DNA from: Acanthosoma haemorrhoidale
Lineage: Eukaryota > Arthropoda > Insecta > Hemiptera > Acanthosomatidae
Direction of reading: 5' to 3'
Assembly: GCA_930367205.1 (NCBI GenBank)
Contig: OV884015.1
Span: 75,779,341 to 75,843,340 of the forward strand
DNA: 64,000 nucleotides
The translations under genes and the position numbers were made by a program. Shown here in pieces: positions 1-12,599 of the stretch. Below the pieces are notes generated by a model. It searched no databases. It was not told the DNA's origin and saw only the letters and a list, made by a program, of their open reading frames with translations. How positions within the stretch are numbered: the stretch's first letter is position 1; each line of letters opens with the position of its first letter.

Positions 1-13
1 GAGCCAAAAATAG

Positions 14-244
14 AAAATGCTTGTTTAAGCCAATTTTCAAGTCCATTCTATGGTGTAAGGAGTATAGTTTCAGTGATAAGACAATATCAAGAAAAAACGC
101 CCTTTTTTTATGACTTATCCCATCATATCCAGGCAGATAAACGACCTTTATTTTTTCACCCTCGGTCTAATTTCAAAATGCTTGTTTAAGCCAAGTTTCA
201 AGTCAGTTCTATGGTGTCAGGGGTATAGTTTCAGTGATAAGACA
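14..244. repeat. Two 70-bp direct copies, 161 bp apart
   Basis: Positions 14-83 and 175-244 align without gaps over 70 bp with about five mismatches. Both copies run from AAAATGCTTG to GATAAGACA. The sequence between them and before the first copy is not obviously repeated, so this is a spaced duplication or two copies of a dispersed element rather than a clear tandem array. The window edge may truncate it. No coding potential is recognised. Confidence 0.75.
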
Positions 245-670
245 GCAATGTGCAAAATTTACATAGCGATGAAGAAAGAATCGCATTTCAGATGGATATA
301 GATAATCTGACTGAAGTGAACAAATAGAACTCATTTCACCAGGTCAATATTTTAGGTATTTACATTATTTTTGTTTGCTTCAAAGGAAATTGATAGTGGC
401 TGTTATAGTTTAAAATATAAATTAAAGTATTTTTTAGCCAAAAACACACAAAAGTTTTTTCACAAACATTTAATTCTTTGAGAATCAAATTTAATTAAGA
501 TCAAATTACAAAAGGACAAAACACATGTAATACACACTAAATGTTAGCCTTATAGAGATTGCTTTTATTTATTATTATTTGTATTCGGATGTATATTAAG
601 ATGTCCTGGATTTTGATTTTCAAAAATTTAGCATCTATTATTTTAATTTTGATTAATTTAAAATTCCGAA
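245..670. other. AT-rich stretch, nothing recognised
   Basis: No reading frame of note, RNA gene or transposon motif is visible in this stretch, which contains several short poly-A and poly-T runs. Confidence 0.5.
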
Positions 671-791
671 CACGTGGGCTTTCCTTTGGCCAATGAGAAC
701 CAATAGGTGTCGTTGAAGAGGGAACGGTTAGCTCACTCCTGTCCTTGAGAATAGGATGTATTTCCTTTCATAGTGATCGCTTGCTATAAAA
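671..791 (+). promoter_or_regulatory. Promoter-like cluster: E-box, two CCAAT boxes, TATA box
   Basis: A CACGTG E-box lies at 671-676, CCAAT pentamers at 690-694 and 700-704, and TATAAAA at 785-791, all in plus orientation with spacing usual for an animal RNA polymerase II promoter. The segment is less AT-rich than its surroundings. No good coding exon follows within the next kilobase, so this is a motif-based suggestion only. Confidence 0.25.
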
Positions 792-2120
792 TTATTGAAG
801 AATAATTATACTACGAATAAATAATATTTCCACTATTAACATAATGTGCAAACAATCCTTTGGGAAAAAGGTGGGAACAGAATTATTACTTCTATTTGAA
901 AAAAATAAATTGGTGTTTATAAATGACAAGGGTGTATACGAAAGTTGATGAATATTTAAAATAAGTAAGGGATTTGGATGGGGGGTGCTGGATGAGCCGA
1001 AGATGTATCTGACACCTCAAGCCAAATCCTTCCCATTCAATTTCGGCTCTGGAAATAAAGTACATATAGAGATTCAATAAAATCCGACTCTTCCAGGAAT
1101 CACAGCTGGAATTATCCTAGAAGGGCGCCTCTCCTGAGGGTATTCAGGACGTGGAAGGGCTGTCTGCCATCATTTACTTTTCCACGCTTCGTCTTTTTAT
1201 CAGAGAATAAGCGCTATTCAGACAGACATAAAATATTTACATCTCGTTTATTCATATAAGTATACCTACGTCAACCCCCCTCCCCCCGGGGGAAAAAACA
1301 CTGACGACATTTCCCGGTGACTTTACGACATAACACGCTATGATATTTCAAAATGTATGTCAACTGTGATGAATGACACAATTAAAGATTCGCTCATCTC
1401 ACTGTGAAAACACCCACTTAAATAATACTTTAAACAAATATAATGTATCTTCATCGTTTATTTTTCAAAGTATTGCTATTACGTATTATTATAATCATTG
1501 AGCCATGAAAAAGAACTCCCATCCAGGCTGAAATGCTTCTACGGTGTGTAAATCACAGATTTAGTGGAATTCTTCAAAAACGGTTTTAATGCGTCACTTG
1601 AAGTCTTTAAGTAATTATAGTAAACTGCACTTGGTAAATGTTTTCTGTATCCTTAGCCTCACAAAGTTTATAAATCAACGTGACTTCTTACAGGAGAGGA
1701 AAAATACAAGGTATACTTTTGCACATTGCCTTTTTTATTATCACAATAACTTCCTTTGCTAACTTTTTTACATTTATATTTACGACAATAATTATAAACG
1801 TTAAATTAATATCATTCTTGCAAATAAATTTAATTTATAATAAAAATATTGCCACAATAACTTTATTCCACGTGTGTGTATACGCAGTAACTAAATTAAT
1901 CATCAAGCATAACATTCAGCTTAGCTGATTTAATATTTACTTAATAAAGGACCTTAAGATTCTTTTTGCCTGGTTGCATATAACCCGTGAAGATCTAAGA
2001 AGCATAACCATCATGGTCTTAGCCCTGAAGACGTCACTTACTTTATTTATGCACACTTGTAGCGTATTAATCTTGTTTACGTCCTGTTCATGTCTGTTTC
2101 TCAAAACTTTATTTTCTTTA
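792..2120. other. AT-rich non-coding stretch
   Basis: Only short frames with low-complexity hydrophobic translations occur here, as expected by chance in AT-rich DNA. A C-run followed by a G-run (about 1268-1295) is the only compositional oddity. No transposon remnant was recognised. Confidence 0.5.
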
Positions 2121-3001
2121 TTATTGGTAGTATTTTTCCAAAATCTTTCTACCTACTTTCTGCATTTTCTGAAATACGAAACGTTATAAATAAGTCATAA
2201 ATTTACATTACATGAGTCAGAGTATGTGTAATGTTTTGTACATAGGCTATTTAAAATGAATTACAAATATCTAAATAAAATATGCTGACAGAGTTGCTTT
2301 CATTTTATGCTGACACATTATTGCTTTTAAACAATATTAAAAAAAAAAAAAGTAAGCTACTGAATATTTAAAATTTAAAATTCTTAAACATTAAGAAGTC
2401 CCCCATTTTTAATCCAGCTTATGATCATTTTCGATTTTAGAAGGTGGATATCCAAATCCCATTATTGGTAGTATTTTCGCAAAATCTTTCTACCTACTTT
2501 CTGTATTTTCTGAAATACGAAACGTTATAAATAAGTCACAAATTTACATTACAAGAGTCAGAGTATGAGTAATGTTTTGTACATAGGCTATTTAAAATTT
2601 AAAATTCTTAAACATTAAGAAGTCCCCCATTTCTAATCCAACTTATGGTGATTTTCGATTTTAGAAGGTGGATATCCAAATCCCATTATTGGTAGTATTT
2701 TTCCAAAATCTTTCTACCTATTTTCTGCATTTTCTGAAATACGAAACGTTATAAATAAGTCATAAATTTACATTACATGAGTCAGAGTATGAGTAATGTT
2801 TTGTACATAGGCTATTTAAAATTTAAAATTCTTAAACATTAAGAAGTCCCCCATTTCTAATCCAACTTATGGTGATTTTCGATTTTAGAAGGTGGATATC
2901 CAAATCCCATTATTGGTAGTATTTTCACAAAATCTTTCTACCTACTTTCTGTATTTTCTGAAATACGAAACGTTATAAATAAGTCATAAATTTACATTAC
3001 A
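2121..3001. repeat. Tandem array with 224-bp period and one 341-bp unit
   Basis: The marker TTATTGGTAG recurs at 2121, 2462, 2686 and 2910. The last two intervals are exactly 224 bp and the first is 341 bp. The extra 117 bp in the first unit is bounded by TATTTAAAAT on each side, and the shorter units join at a single copy of that word. The fourth unit is partial and ends at about 3001. Copies differ by scattered substitutions only. No conserved reading frame runs through the units, so this looks like a small satellite array. Confidence 0.9.
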
Positions 3002-3065
3002 TACCAGAAGGTCCTATTTGAACAATGCTCATGACACATCCTTGTTGACAAATTGTCTAAAAAAT

Positions 3066-3299
3066 CTATTTTCCACACTTCACACCATTACTTCGGTTTC
3101 TTTCTAAAATATTCGAAAGTTCATAATCGATATTTTCAAAAATTTCAAACAAATGGTGTTTGTCTATTAATTCATTTTTCAAATCGAATTTTATTTTTTT
3201 CAAAAGATTGAAGCTGTTTTTAATAGTCAAATACATTGGTTTCAATGCTGCCTGATTTACATGTGTAAGAAGTATGCAAACAATTAACAAGAAAATCAT
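3066..3299 (-). CDS. Possible small secreted protein or terminal exon
   Basis: The first ATG of this frame (3297-3299) opens a 77-residue translation. The first ~17 residues are strongly hydrophobic and end in VNQA, which resembles a secretory signal peptide with a cleavage site. The rest is Lys/Asn/Glu-rich and hydrophilic, with a single Cys near the end. The frame stays open a few codons upstream of the ATG. I do not recognise the family. It could be a one-exon gene, the last exon of a longer gene, or chance. It lies just past the tandem array, and no TATA or poly(A) signal was confirmed. Confidence 0.25.
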   Translation of the reverse strand: MIFLLIVCILLTHVNQAALKPMYLTIKNSFNLLKKIKFDLKNELIDKHHLFEIFENIDYELSNILERNRSNGVKCGK

Positions 3300-6200
3300 A
3301 AAACTGAACAATTAATCTTTTCATCACTTTAACTCCTTTGCAAAATATAATATATATATACATGCTACATAATATGAAGGCATTGTCGGACCTAAAAAAA
3401 AGTTTCCAGAATTTATTTTCCAGCATGACTTTGGTTCTGAAGTTAGCAAAAGGAAAAATATTGTGAAATGTCATGACAAACTGTCTGGCAAAGGAACAAG
3501 AGGGGCGGAATAAAGAGGCCACCCACGCCACCAGCCATCCCACATCTCACCGTCTGGGGGCTCACTGCTCAATGGAAACCGTTCGCCCACAATCGCCGTA
3601 CCCAAAAATATATTTCTAATTAGTAGCGCTCAGCTTCCTCCGCATATATCTGACTTCTGTAATTAATAACTGGATTCATTCATAACGGATTGCAAGATTT
3701 GTTAGACATTTCCACGGAAAGGTAATTCGTAGAATATGTTTTACGTATATAAGTTGTGTACTTTGAGAAATATTGTAAACTAAGGGAAATAAGGAGGAAT
3801 CGCCACATTTATTGATTCTCCTACCACTTTAATAATAATAAACATAACACTATAATAATAATATCACAAGAATTCTGATCTGACGTCCTATAAATTTTAA
3901 TGTTTGAAACGAACCCTCCTAATGCCAATAAACAACTGAAACCCGCTGAATGTGACACGTGGACTCCCTTTGAAAAACACTCTCTGAGTAAATGCGGGAC
4001 TCCATGACGATAAGGGAGTGACGCTACTTTTTCCATAAAACGTATTCTACGGTTGTAAAAATTCTAGATACAGCTATATTTATATATTGTAATGTATTAT
4101 ATCTTAAGTAGAATTCAACTAAAGTCTCTAGAATAAAGAATCGTGTCAAACATCAAAATTCTTGTTACCTCCTTTAATCATATTTATTTTTATTACAGTT
4201 GCGTTGTCTAATCTATATTGAAATCTACAGTCTCATCAAGTAAAAAAAACTGCAAGGTCTTCTAAACTTTGATCTGTCTTCAAGATAATCAGAGACTTAA
4301 TTATTTCATATCGCTATGGTAACGCCGGACTAAAACATATCAGAATGGCTACTTCCCCTTTACAGACGAGACTTTTTAAAATATAACCCCATCATACATA
4401 TATAACCTCCCCAAACTCAAATCCTACTCCAATTCCCGCAATAAAATTTCTCGCTCACAGCTTCTTTTGCTTCGTCCGTGCTTTAAGCCTTAAGAAACTG
4501 AAGGTGAGCCTTATCATCTTGTAATGCATTTATGTATTTTCCTTTTAACTTCAATCTTATATATGTAACCCAACCTCCTTCAAATGCATATGGGCATAGC
4601 AGAATGAGGAGAAAATTGTCAATTATTTTGTTTATATTTTTACACATTGTATTAAAATTTAAAGGGGTTTAGGAAAAAAAAAAAAAAAAAAAAAAAAACC
4701 CTTAAGAACCCTACACCTTCGTCCGTAGGCTATTTTTCTTCACCTCGAAGAAGTTTAAAAAATCTCTCTTTATTATTTTATTTTTACTCGTAGAAAGTGT
4801 CATTCGTAAAATATATTTATAATCCATTTTGGATTTGTTCCCCTTTCTTATAATAGAGGCTATGGATATTTGATTATTTCGCTATAGAAAAAATAGTCCA
4901 CAATGAGAACCCTTTCCCTCCCCTCCCTCGTCTCCTTATTAATTTAAACTCATAATATAAGAACCACTTACAACATATGAAACTAAACATTCGATGAGAT
5001 CGAAGCGAGATTCTAGTGACCACGTGTTGAAAACCAACAGAGCTATCTTATACGTGTTGAAGCGTATAGTAAGTGGTATTTTCAAAGCTAAGCTATGATT
5101 ATTACCATCTTTTTTCTTTAAGTGCTTTGTAGTCCATTCCAAAAGTGTGTAAAGTGATAATAACAGCACAATGTAATATTAAAACAACAATCTAAGATCT
5201 AAAGTACTTGTTTACTCAAAAAATTATTATTTTATTTATTGATGAGGTTTTGTTGAGTGATTGTCTTGGGTTGATGAAAAAAATTTTGTTTGATTTTCAT
5301 CGAGTTTATTCATGAGCAATTTGACATGCTGAATGAACTTAATCAAAAACTTATCAACACTTCTACACCGACCTAAGCCGATCTCCCTTTAAATACTCAA
5401 CTCATTTATATAATCACGATTAATAATGAGCTCATCGATGAACATTTATTTCTTCCTAAATACTTGAAGCAAGGTTTCTCTAGCAGTAGTAGTAATACAG
5501 CAGAAAACATATCGATTTTGTCTTTAAACATTTTTACTCAAGGATGAGATTGCTAGGCAATTAAAAAGCATACACAAAAATTAGTATTGGGAAAAAGGCA
5601 AAAGGGAGAAAAAGTATCAAAAGAAAGACCTGTATACAATTAAATTAGAAAACTTAATTGTAAATTCTTCTTACTCTTCTGAGTGTCGTTAGTTAGCACA
5701 ATAATACTCGTTCACCCAGTTTTAAACCCCATCCCTATCTAACTGGGGACAAGAAACAACTTCAATTTAAAAAATAAATTGCTCTGTTGTTGAGATAACA
5801 GATAAAGGGACAAGAAGCTTAGTTAGTTATGGTGATGATCTAAAGTGGGAGAGATTGAATCTGCTAGAAACACCCTGTCTCCATCAAAGCCACTATTTAA
5901 AAACTCGACATCTTCTAGGTTGTCTCGACATCTTGGGGTTAGTTCGTGTCTGAACAGACCAGTTCTGTTCTTTAGTCAGTATATTAACTACTTCATTCTG
6001 CACCTTTCTTATAATTATTTCCACATTGTATAATTATTATTATAACATTTCCATTAGTCGACGGGCAGCTTTATTCGTATTGATCTGACTCCATAGGATC
6101 TTAGAAGGTGTGCCCCGAGCACTATGTTCAGGAGAAGAGGAACAGGATAGGTATTATAGGTAGTTTATGTGGTCTTGGAATGACCACGAAATCACACTCG

Positions 6201-7290
6201 GTATTTAAGGTAGGCGAAAACCATCCGGACCCCAAAGGCGAGTGTGAACCGGAGAGAGGCAGACTGGATCGCCGAGGAAGAAGCTACTAGGTAATGTTTG
6301 TAGGGCCCCGGCGACCGTCGTCCGCGAGGAAGATGTATCTCCCAAGAAGGAGCTAGTTTTAGCGAGACGAAGGTAGAGAATCCCACTAAGAAGGTGTGGG
6401 ATCTGACAACGCCGGACTAAACGTAGCTAGGTTAGGAAAGAGAGATGCAGAGGTAGTTGAATAAGAAAGCTATGGTTCGAGTATAGCAGCAAGCGCCAGT
6501 GCAGAGAGAGAGTGAGGGAGAGCAGTATTCTTCAGATGCCGGGTTCAAATGCCTCAAATCTGGTCCCTTCCTTATACAGCCAGGTCAGACGCTGCACCCC
6601 TAGTGGGACTCAGCTGTTTTATGCACTTGTCTCCCCCTCTCTTAACTGACGCTTAACGTTTTTATTATTAAAACACAGAGAACATAGGTAGAGAACATCT
6701 GGGCCGAGAAGAGGGGAACATCCATTTATTCGTGGTGAAGAAGTTGACACTACAGTACCCTTTGTAATACTTCACACAGCTCATTTATTGATGGTATGGT
6801 GCCGATTTGGAGTGTGTGTATTGTAAAATAAAACACTATTTGTCTCTTCACACCTTTATTAATCAATACCGAACGCTTTGACGGACTCGGCCGTCATCTT
6901 CAACGGCTTTTGTTAGTATAATAATTACCCGGTTTGTTATCAAGTGCCGTCTCTTTCAAAGACGTCCTCGTCCGTTGAAAACGTTGGGGTTATAAATAAA
7001 ACAGTTGTTATGGAGTTTCATAACATAAAACCGTTAGGTTATTTTTCATTGTTGCGTGTCTGTCTGTCTGTCGGGCTTTTGAGAGTTCATTTTTCCAGCT
7101 AAGAGGTATGGAAGTTTACATTAAAGTCCCATTTGATGTTAGAAACACATGAGAAAAGTGAATTATTTACTTTTAATTTTTAGTAGAGTTAACTTAAATA
7201 TAATTCCGTCCTGATTAGCTTAAATATGTAATTAATGTTATAACAGATATTTTATTTTCAATTTTCATCATAACTTTTTATGATATTCGA
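3300..7290. other. Non-coding stretch with poly(A) tract and one GC-richer island
   Basis: No gene is recognised. A 25-base A tract lies at 4674-4698 and could be the tail of an old retroposed sequence, but I cannot identify a body upstream. Between about 6090 and 6660 the DNA is less AT-rich than its flanks and carries short open frames on both strands (6108-6290 plus, 6192-6386 minus) with no recognisable motif. It may be an unknown repeat. The remainder is AT-rich with short shadow frames. Confidence 0.45.
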
Positions 7291-7520
7291 GAATCAGGTT
7301 AAAGAACGCCGACCTGCACTCTTTGCTTAGTGTGCCGTCGGTGGGTGAGTTCATCTACCGGAGAAACATCAAGTTTTTTTGACTCGTTGCAGAACCTAAC
7401 AAACCCAGTATTTAACACTGTGATCGCTGGCAACAGACTGTTGGGAAAAATTAGGTTAAGATTTTGTTTTTAGATGTAATTTAGATTTAAGCCTAAGATT
7501 CATAAGATGGGCCCTATCAC
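7291..7520 (+). pseudogene. LINE 3'-end fragment (Jockey-like, as at 35.6 kb)
   Basis: 7291-7375 matches the end of the LINE ORF2 at about 35,577-35,660 nearly base for base, including the stretch coding NADLH and the following GVPSVGEF. It carries an extra T in the run before GACTCG, and a block of roughly 60 bp is missing near 7420. It continues into a 3' UTR that resembles the sequence after 35,770. This is a short, dead, 5'-truncated copy. Confidence 0.8.
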
Positions 7521-9450
7521 TTTTGAACATATTTAGACAATGAAGGTACACTGTGCATTATACTATTGTAACTATCACAAATTGCATAGTAAAAAAAATA
7601 CTAAATGATTGTATCAAATGTAGCCAATAACAAGGGGGAAAAAAGAAACAATTTTCATTGTAATACCTTTTGATGGCGTAATGATGAAAAAAAATTAAAG
7701 ACACTCCACACAAAATAATGAATGGACATTAATAAATTACTTTATAATTTAAAAATATATTTTTTTTTATCGTTTTCAAAAGAATGCCAATCAAGTAATA
7801 TTGACGTTGCGGTTGATAACGGGTATCATGAGTTGGAGCTGTAGTCAACTGTAGTTACGAAAAGTCATTAAAACCTGGATCAAATTTGTGTCTGCAATCG
7901 CAGTTTCATGTAAAAGGAAATTTCGCATGGAAGTTTAACTTGATACCTCAATCAGAGACGGTGCATGTTTTGTGTCGTCGGGCCAACAGATGGGACATTT
8001 ATGCAAAATCCCACGCCTCGAGGTCAGACAGGGAAGTCATGATCACCAGAACTGACAGTCGAAAGACCACCAGACATCTCAGTAAAAACATAGTTATCTC
8101 TCGTTTTTAAAACATTTGCTTTTGATGTTCAGTTTTTAGCTTTATTTGTTTGTTTATTTTTTGTCACCACCATTGTTTATTTTTTTATCAAAACTCTTGG
8201 GATGAAGTAAACATAAACATCGGATTTAGAGAGCTTATAATATAATTTTCACCTTCAACCAACAAATTCATTTCTGTACCATGTTTTCTTATATTTTCAT
8301 AAGTCAGAATTATCATTTATTAAAGAGAACCACGTCTTCGATTGATGTGAACGAAAGCGCTTATCAAAGATCTAAATATTCTGCAAAGCCTCCTATTAAA
8401 TATTTCATTGGAAGGTTTTTTTCGCCCTCAAAGGCCATAAATTATCGAACTCGTTTCTCCTCGGTTTGGCAATGATCTGCCTTTTCACAGATGCTGTCTG
8501 CAAACTATAGACTTCTTTTGGCAACGTTCCCTGAGGCATCAATATTTAACGCTTAGGCCCCGGAAGTATTTTCCTTCCATTTCTTAAATATACTTGAGCC
8601 ATTGAATATTTCAACCCTGACGAATATCATTGTTGTCGGGTGCTGAGTTATTTTCTTTTATTTTTCTCGAGTTTCAAATTATCATGGGATCAATTAAAAA
8701 CAATAATCGCACACTGATTTAAAAGAAAAAACTGTTGATTTTTATTTCATTCACGTAATTCAAAAACCAATAATTTCATTTTATTAATTAAAAGCCAGAT
8801 GTGTTTGTTCTCATTATTCTTACTTTAATGAATTTATTAAAAGAGGAAAAAATTCAAAGATTGTAATATTTATTTTATCTCAAAATTTAGTTTATAATAT
8901 TAAGAGTTGTAATGTTATTGTCGTTTTATCAAATAAGAAGGTACAAATTGATGCGATCAACATCGAGTTTGTTTATAAACGATCAAGCTTCGTCAACAAA
9001 TTACCGTTTTTCAGTCCCAGGATATTTTTTGTACGAGAAGGTGCCACAAAAACTTCGTCGTCTGATTATTCATCATTCACCTCTACATTATCGATGCCTT
9101 TTCACACCTTTACCATTGGGATTCAACAACTGCAACCAATTTACCAATTGTTTGGTAATTACAAGACCATTGAATAATTTTTTCTTATCACTTGGATTCA
9201 CCGGTAAGCTGTTATATTTCATTATAACACACACCAAATTATCGATGGGTCAACTCACGCCCCCCTTCTACTTTCAATAATAGAAGGTCATTGATTATCC
9301 GCTATTTTAGCTAAGATTTCAAACCATAAAATTGCCATAATTTATTCAAAAGCACCTTTTGAAGAATCTTTCTTTTCAACAACAATTTCTCGTAGAACTT
9401 TCTTGTTGGTTTAACGCAAGATTATATTTAACAAAAATTTTTTTTTTCAT
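7521..9450. other. AT-rich non-coding stretch
   Basis: Frames at 7886-8110, 8281-8475 and 8912-9280 are short, lack recognisable motifs and have the composition of random AT-rich DNA. Nothing else was identified. Confidence 0.45.
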
Positions 9451-9451
9451 G

Positions 9452-9545
9452 CTCTTTATTGGGCTATAATTACAATCTGCCTTTTTCAAGGCAATAAATA
9501 ATTAAGATAAGCTCTCATTCATTCACTCGCTCATTCATGCAATAT
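9452..9545 (-). mobile_element. Jockey-family LINE 3'-UTR fragment
   Basis: The plus strand reads TTATTGGGCTATAATTAC, then AATCTGCC, AAGGCAATAA and CACTCGCTCATTCAT in the same order as the reverse complement of the LINE 3' terminus at 29,020-29,115 and 60,030-60,130. Only about 95 bp remain, so it is an isolated tail-end scrap. Confidence 0.75.
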
Positions 9546-11175
9546 TAACAAAAAATAAATTCAAGATTATTTCAATCAACAAATTTGGTCAATCGTATTC
9601 AAATCTAATTTTCGTTTTGGTGGAACGTACCAATTAATTTTTGTCGGTTTATAACAATATTTTCAATTTAGTTTATCAATTGTGTTCTCAAATAAGTTTT
9701 ATATTTTCATACTCAGTTTTACATACAATATTCTCAATAAAGTTTGTATCGTTAAATATTGATTAATTTCATTCCTCATTTACATAAACAAAAGGCAATA
9801 TTTTTTTCTTTGTCTTGTACTTAACCGTAAGACCCAATCGTGAATACTTGCCCCCTTATGTTTATATTTTTATTTACTTCTTGATTTCTTGTAACTATTT
9901 AAATAATTAGAAATTAATTGGTTCCAAAGAAAGACAACGTATAAATAGGTGATTACTCAACAGGTGTTGTATTTTGATTCATTCAAAAATATTTGTAATT
10001 TTCTTTAATTTCACATTATACATTTTGCCATTTTACAATTTTTTCTAGTGTTTTCTTTTAATTTCACTTTGTGTGATATTTCTTCAATTTTATATTTCTC
10101 ACTGTACATTTAGTAGTTGGTTTTTCCTCTAGCTCAAACCTATAGTATTTTTTGGGAAAATAAGAGCATAATATTGTCTGGCTTTTTATTGACTTTTACA
10201 GCCGGTGATTTTGCACGGTATAGAAGATTTGCGAATTATTATTACAAGCCCCTTCTTCCACAATTGTATATAATGCCACTAAGTAATGTAACAAATTATT
10301 TTTTGTTTATAACTTGAAAAGCTTAAATGATTGTGAATCTATTAATAGATTGAGCTTAGAAACATTGTTCGGAATATTGTAATTGGTACTCTGAATGGAA
10401 ATCTAACTCTGAAAGTTTAGAAAACCTTGTCGGGTTTCATTAACCTTCATTCTTTATTAGTACCTACGAATAATCTTTGGTTCTCAATAAAATAACAGGG
10501 CGACTGCTTGTAGAGCTTAAATGAGCTAGTGGCGTTGGGTATTCTGTAAAATCGTTTCTATCAAAACTGCTCCTTTATCCAAGAAGAATTTCCACAAGGG
10601 GGGCAAAATTGGTTCTTAGCTCCGACGGGAGACGGGTTCATGACGCCGAGGTATACAGAAAATCCTTCATAACAGCAATGCAATCGAAAGAAGTAATTGT
10701 TGTGTTCCGGAAAATTGACGGAGAACTGATCCCCCCCCCCGTCGATTCTTTGTGTGCCAATCAACACTAATGGCAACACTGCCTTCTATTTTTTCTTTGT
10801 ACCTATCCTATTATTTGGTGTACGGATTGTATCAGCGTACTCTGTTACCTCAGTTAATAGATGTTAGATTTCAGACCCCTGCAAGGGTTTTCTCTATTTG
10901 TCAGTCATGTAAGGGTGGGCGGAAGAATCGAAAATGCTTACTCGTACATTTCTCTCGATTATTACACCCGATTTTCGCCGTACAATTGAATGTTATATTT
11001 TGTTCGGAGATATAAAATTCAAAAAATATTATTTTTTCTTTCCGTAAATGCAGTAGTAAATGTATCAGTAAATCACAATATTAAATTGTGTTTTAGTTAT
11101 TTTAAAGGAAAGATAATTATTTTTAACAAGCATTAAAAATGTAAAGGAGTAGTACAACTTCTCCGTTGTAATGAG
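9546..11175. other. AT-rich non-coding stretch with one repeated motif
   Basis: No gene is recognised. A run of ten C residues lies near 10,730. A 27-bp motif at 10,755-10,781 recurs at 11,633-11,659 and is listed separately. Confidence 0.45.
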
Positions 11176-11659
11176 CAGTCCACTGGCTCGTATCCGGTGA
11201 CGCGGCTGAGGGAGGAGCGTTTGGGACTTCCTAAGACTCCGCATCCTCTTTCGCATGCAGGGAGATGTGGATTTGGGAGGTCTCTTCTGAGGCTGTCTGT
11301 AAATACTGTATGAATGAGCGAGTGAATGTACATTGTAAATATGGTATGAATGATAACATTTATCACAATTACTTATGGCCTAATAAGGCAGATTGCAATT
11401 TTCTAACAATGAAGAAGTTTCATATTTATAATCAGCAGTCGTTATTGTGATGTCACATCACGACTGTCTCTCTTTTTGTGAAGATAGGGTTAAGTAAGCA
11501 CCTTTCTATTTATTTTTCATTAACACTGTGATTTACATATTGACCTGAGAAAAATTTTGGTGAGTGGTTTGTGGGGATTCGGAACCAACAAGCTTGCCAG
11601 ACTGCAGAACCCTCCACGCCTATACATCGCGCTGCCACTCAACACTAGTGGCAACGCTG
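10755..11659 (+). repeat. 27-bp motif in two direct copies, partly palindromic
   Basis: 10,755-10,781 and 11,633-11,659 share 24 of 27 bases, beginning TGCCA and ending GGCAAC(A/G)CTG. In the second copy TGCCACT and AGTGGCA form a perfect 7-bp stem around CAACACT; the first copy has a weaker stem. They could be the ends of a degenerate element spanning about 0.9 kb, or two scraps of one repeat. No transposase frame lies between them. Confidence 0.5.
11176..11425 (+). mobile_element. Jockey-family LINE 3'-UTR fragment
   Basis: This piece follows the 3' UTR of the LINE at 29.0-29.3 kb (reversed): CCACTGGCTCGTATCCGGTG, GACGCGGCTGA, GGAGGAGCG, then GAATGAGCGAGTGAATG and the terminal AAGGCAGATTG block. 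It retains the GC-rich 3'-UTR segment that the full-length copy at 60.0 kb has lost. The coding part is absent, so it is a strongly 5'-truncated insertion. Confidence 0.8.
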
Positions 11660-12599
11660 ACCCCAGCGACAGAAGAGTAGAATTATTGATCGCTGTCTGC
11701 AAGTGTACAGGCAAGAGTAAGGGTTAGTCACGTGCAGACGAGATGAGGGACCTACATCCAGACCAGAAGTAAAGGGATGTTTCTTATGCTCACTCACTCT
11801 TGCTAAATGAGTGAGTAGAGGACATCTAACAGCCACCGGGAGCAGGGGCAGGTACAGCAAACAACCCGAATGACAGAAGAAAATAAACATGCGACGATGA
11901 AAAGGGGCAAGGCAGACAATCGAAATCAGCATTGACCATCCACCTTACCAACAGCGAGTCAGATACGATGAAAATAATTCATTTTATATCTCCTTTTTCA
12001 TTCCCAATACTTGAAGGTTTTATGTGTTTCCTCTATTCCAGTTAAGTTTCAGTTTAATTATTATATAACTCAGTCAAAGTTTTATGTCTTCCGTTTAATC
12101 CTATAAATATAAATGACTATTTAATATCCAAAGTATTCAGTATAAGTGAATATCTCCATAATCCGGCTTTCAGTCTAATACAGGGCATTCAAGTTGACCA
12201 TTTTTTAAAATTTATAAGTGCGTGTTCAACCACCTTGCAAATTTCAACCAACGGCCAGCAATTATGAAATTATTAAACTGTCCGTGCCAAAAGCCAAATC
12301 AAATTGAAACATAGATGTAAATGATTCTAACCACGTCTGAGAAAATTTAATTCACATCAAAAGAAATGCAAACTTTTAACAGTTCACTGAGTGAAATGAT
12401 TGAGACAGTTCAGAAATCGTGATGAGAGCATTTTAGTAATGTAATCATGTGAAGAGAACCTAGAGAAATTTTTAGCTTCATCAAAGTCCCCTTGCTTATG
12501 CAATAGGATCAGAACAGATTAACTTGACAAATATAAATTAAGGAGCTCAAACCGAGATGCAGACATACCATAGTATATTAGATTGGAACTAGGATTTTG
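11660..12599. other. Non-coding stretch
   Basis: No reading frame with recognisable motifs. CTCACTCA and TGAGTGAG (about 11,790-11,817) form a short inverted repeat. Otherwise unremarkable. Confidence 0.45.

Noticed and set aside
4674..4698. 25-base poly(A) as evidence of a processed pseudogene
   Set aside because: No gene-like body or target duplication could be recognised upstream.
6530..6580. GGGTTCAAATGCC resembling a tRNA T-loop
   Set aside because: No cloverleaf can be drawn from the upstream sequence.
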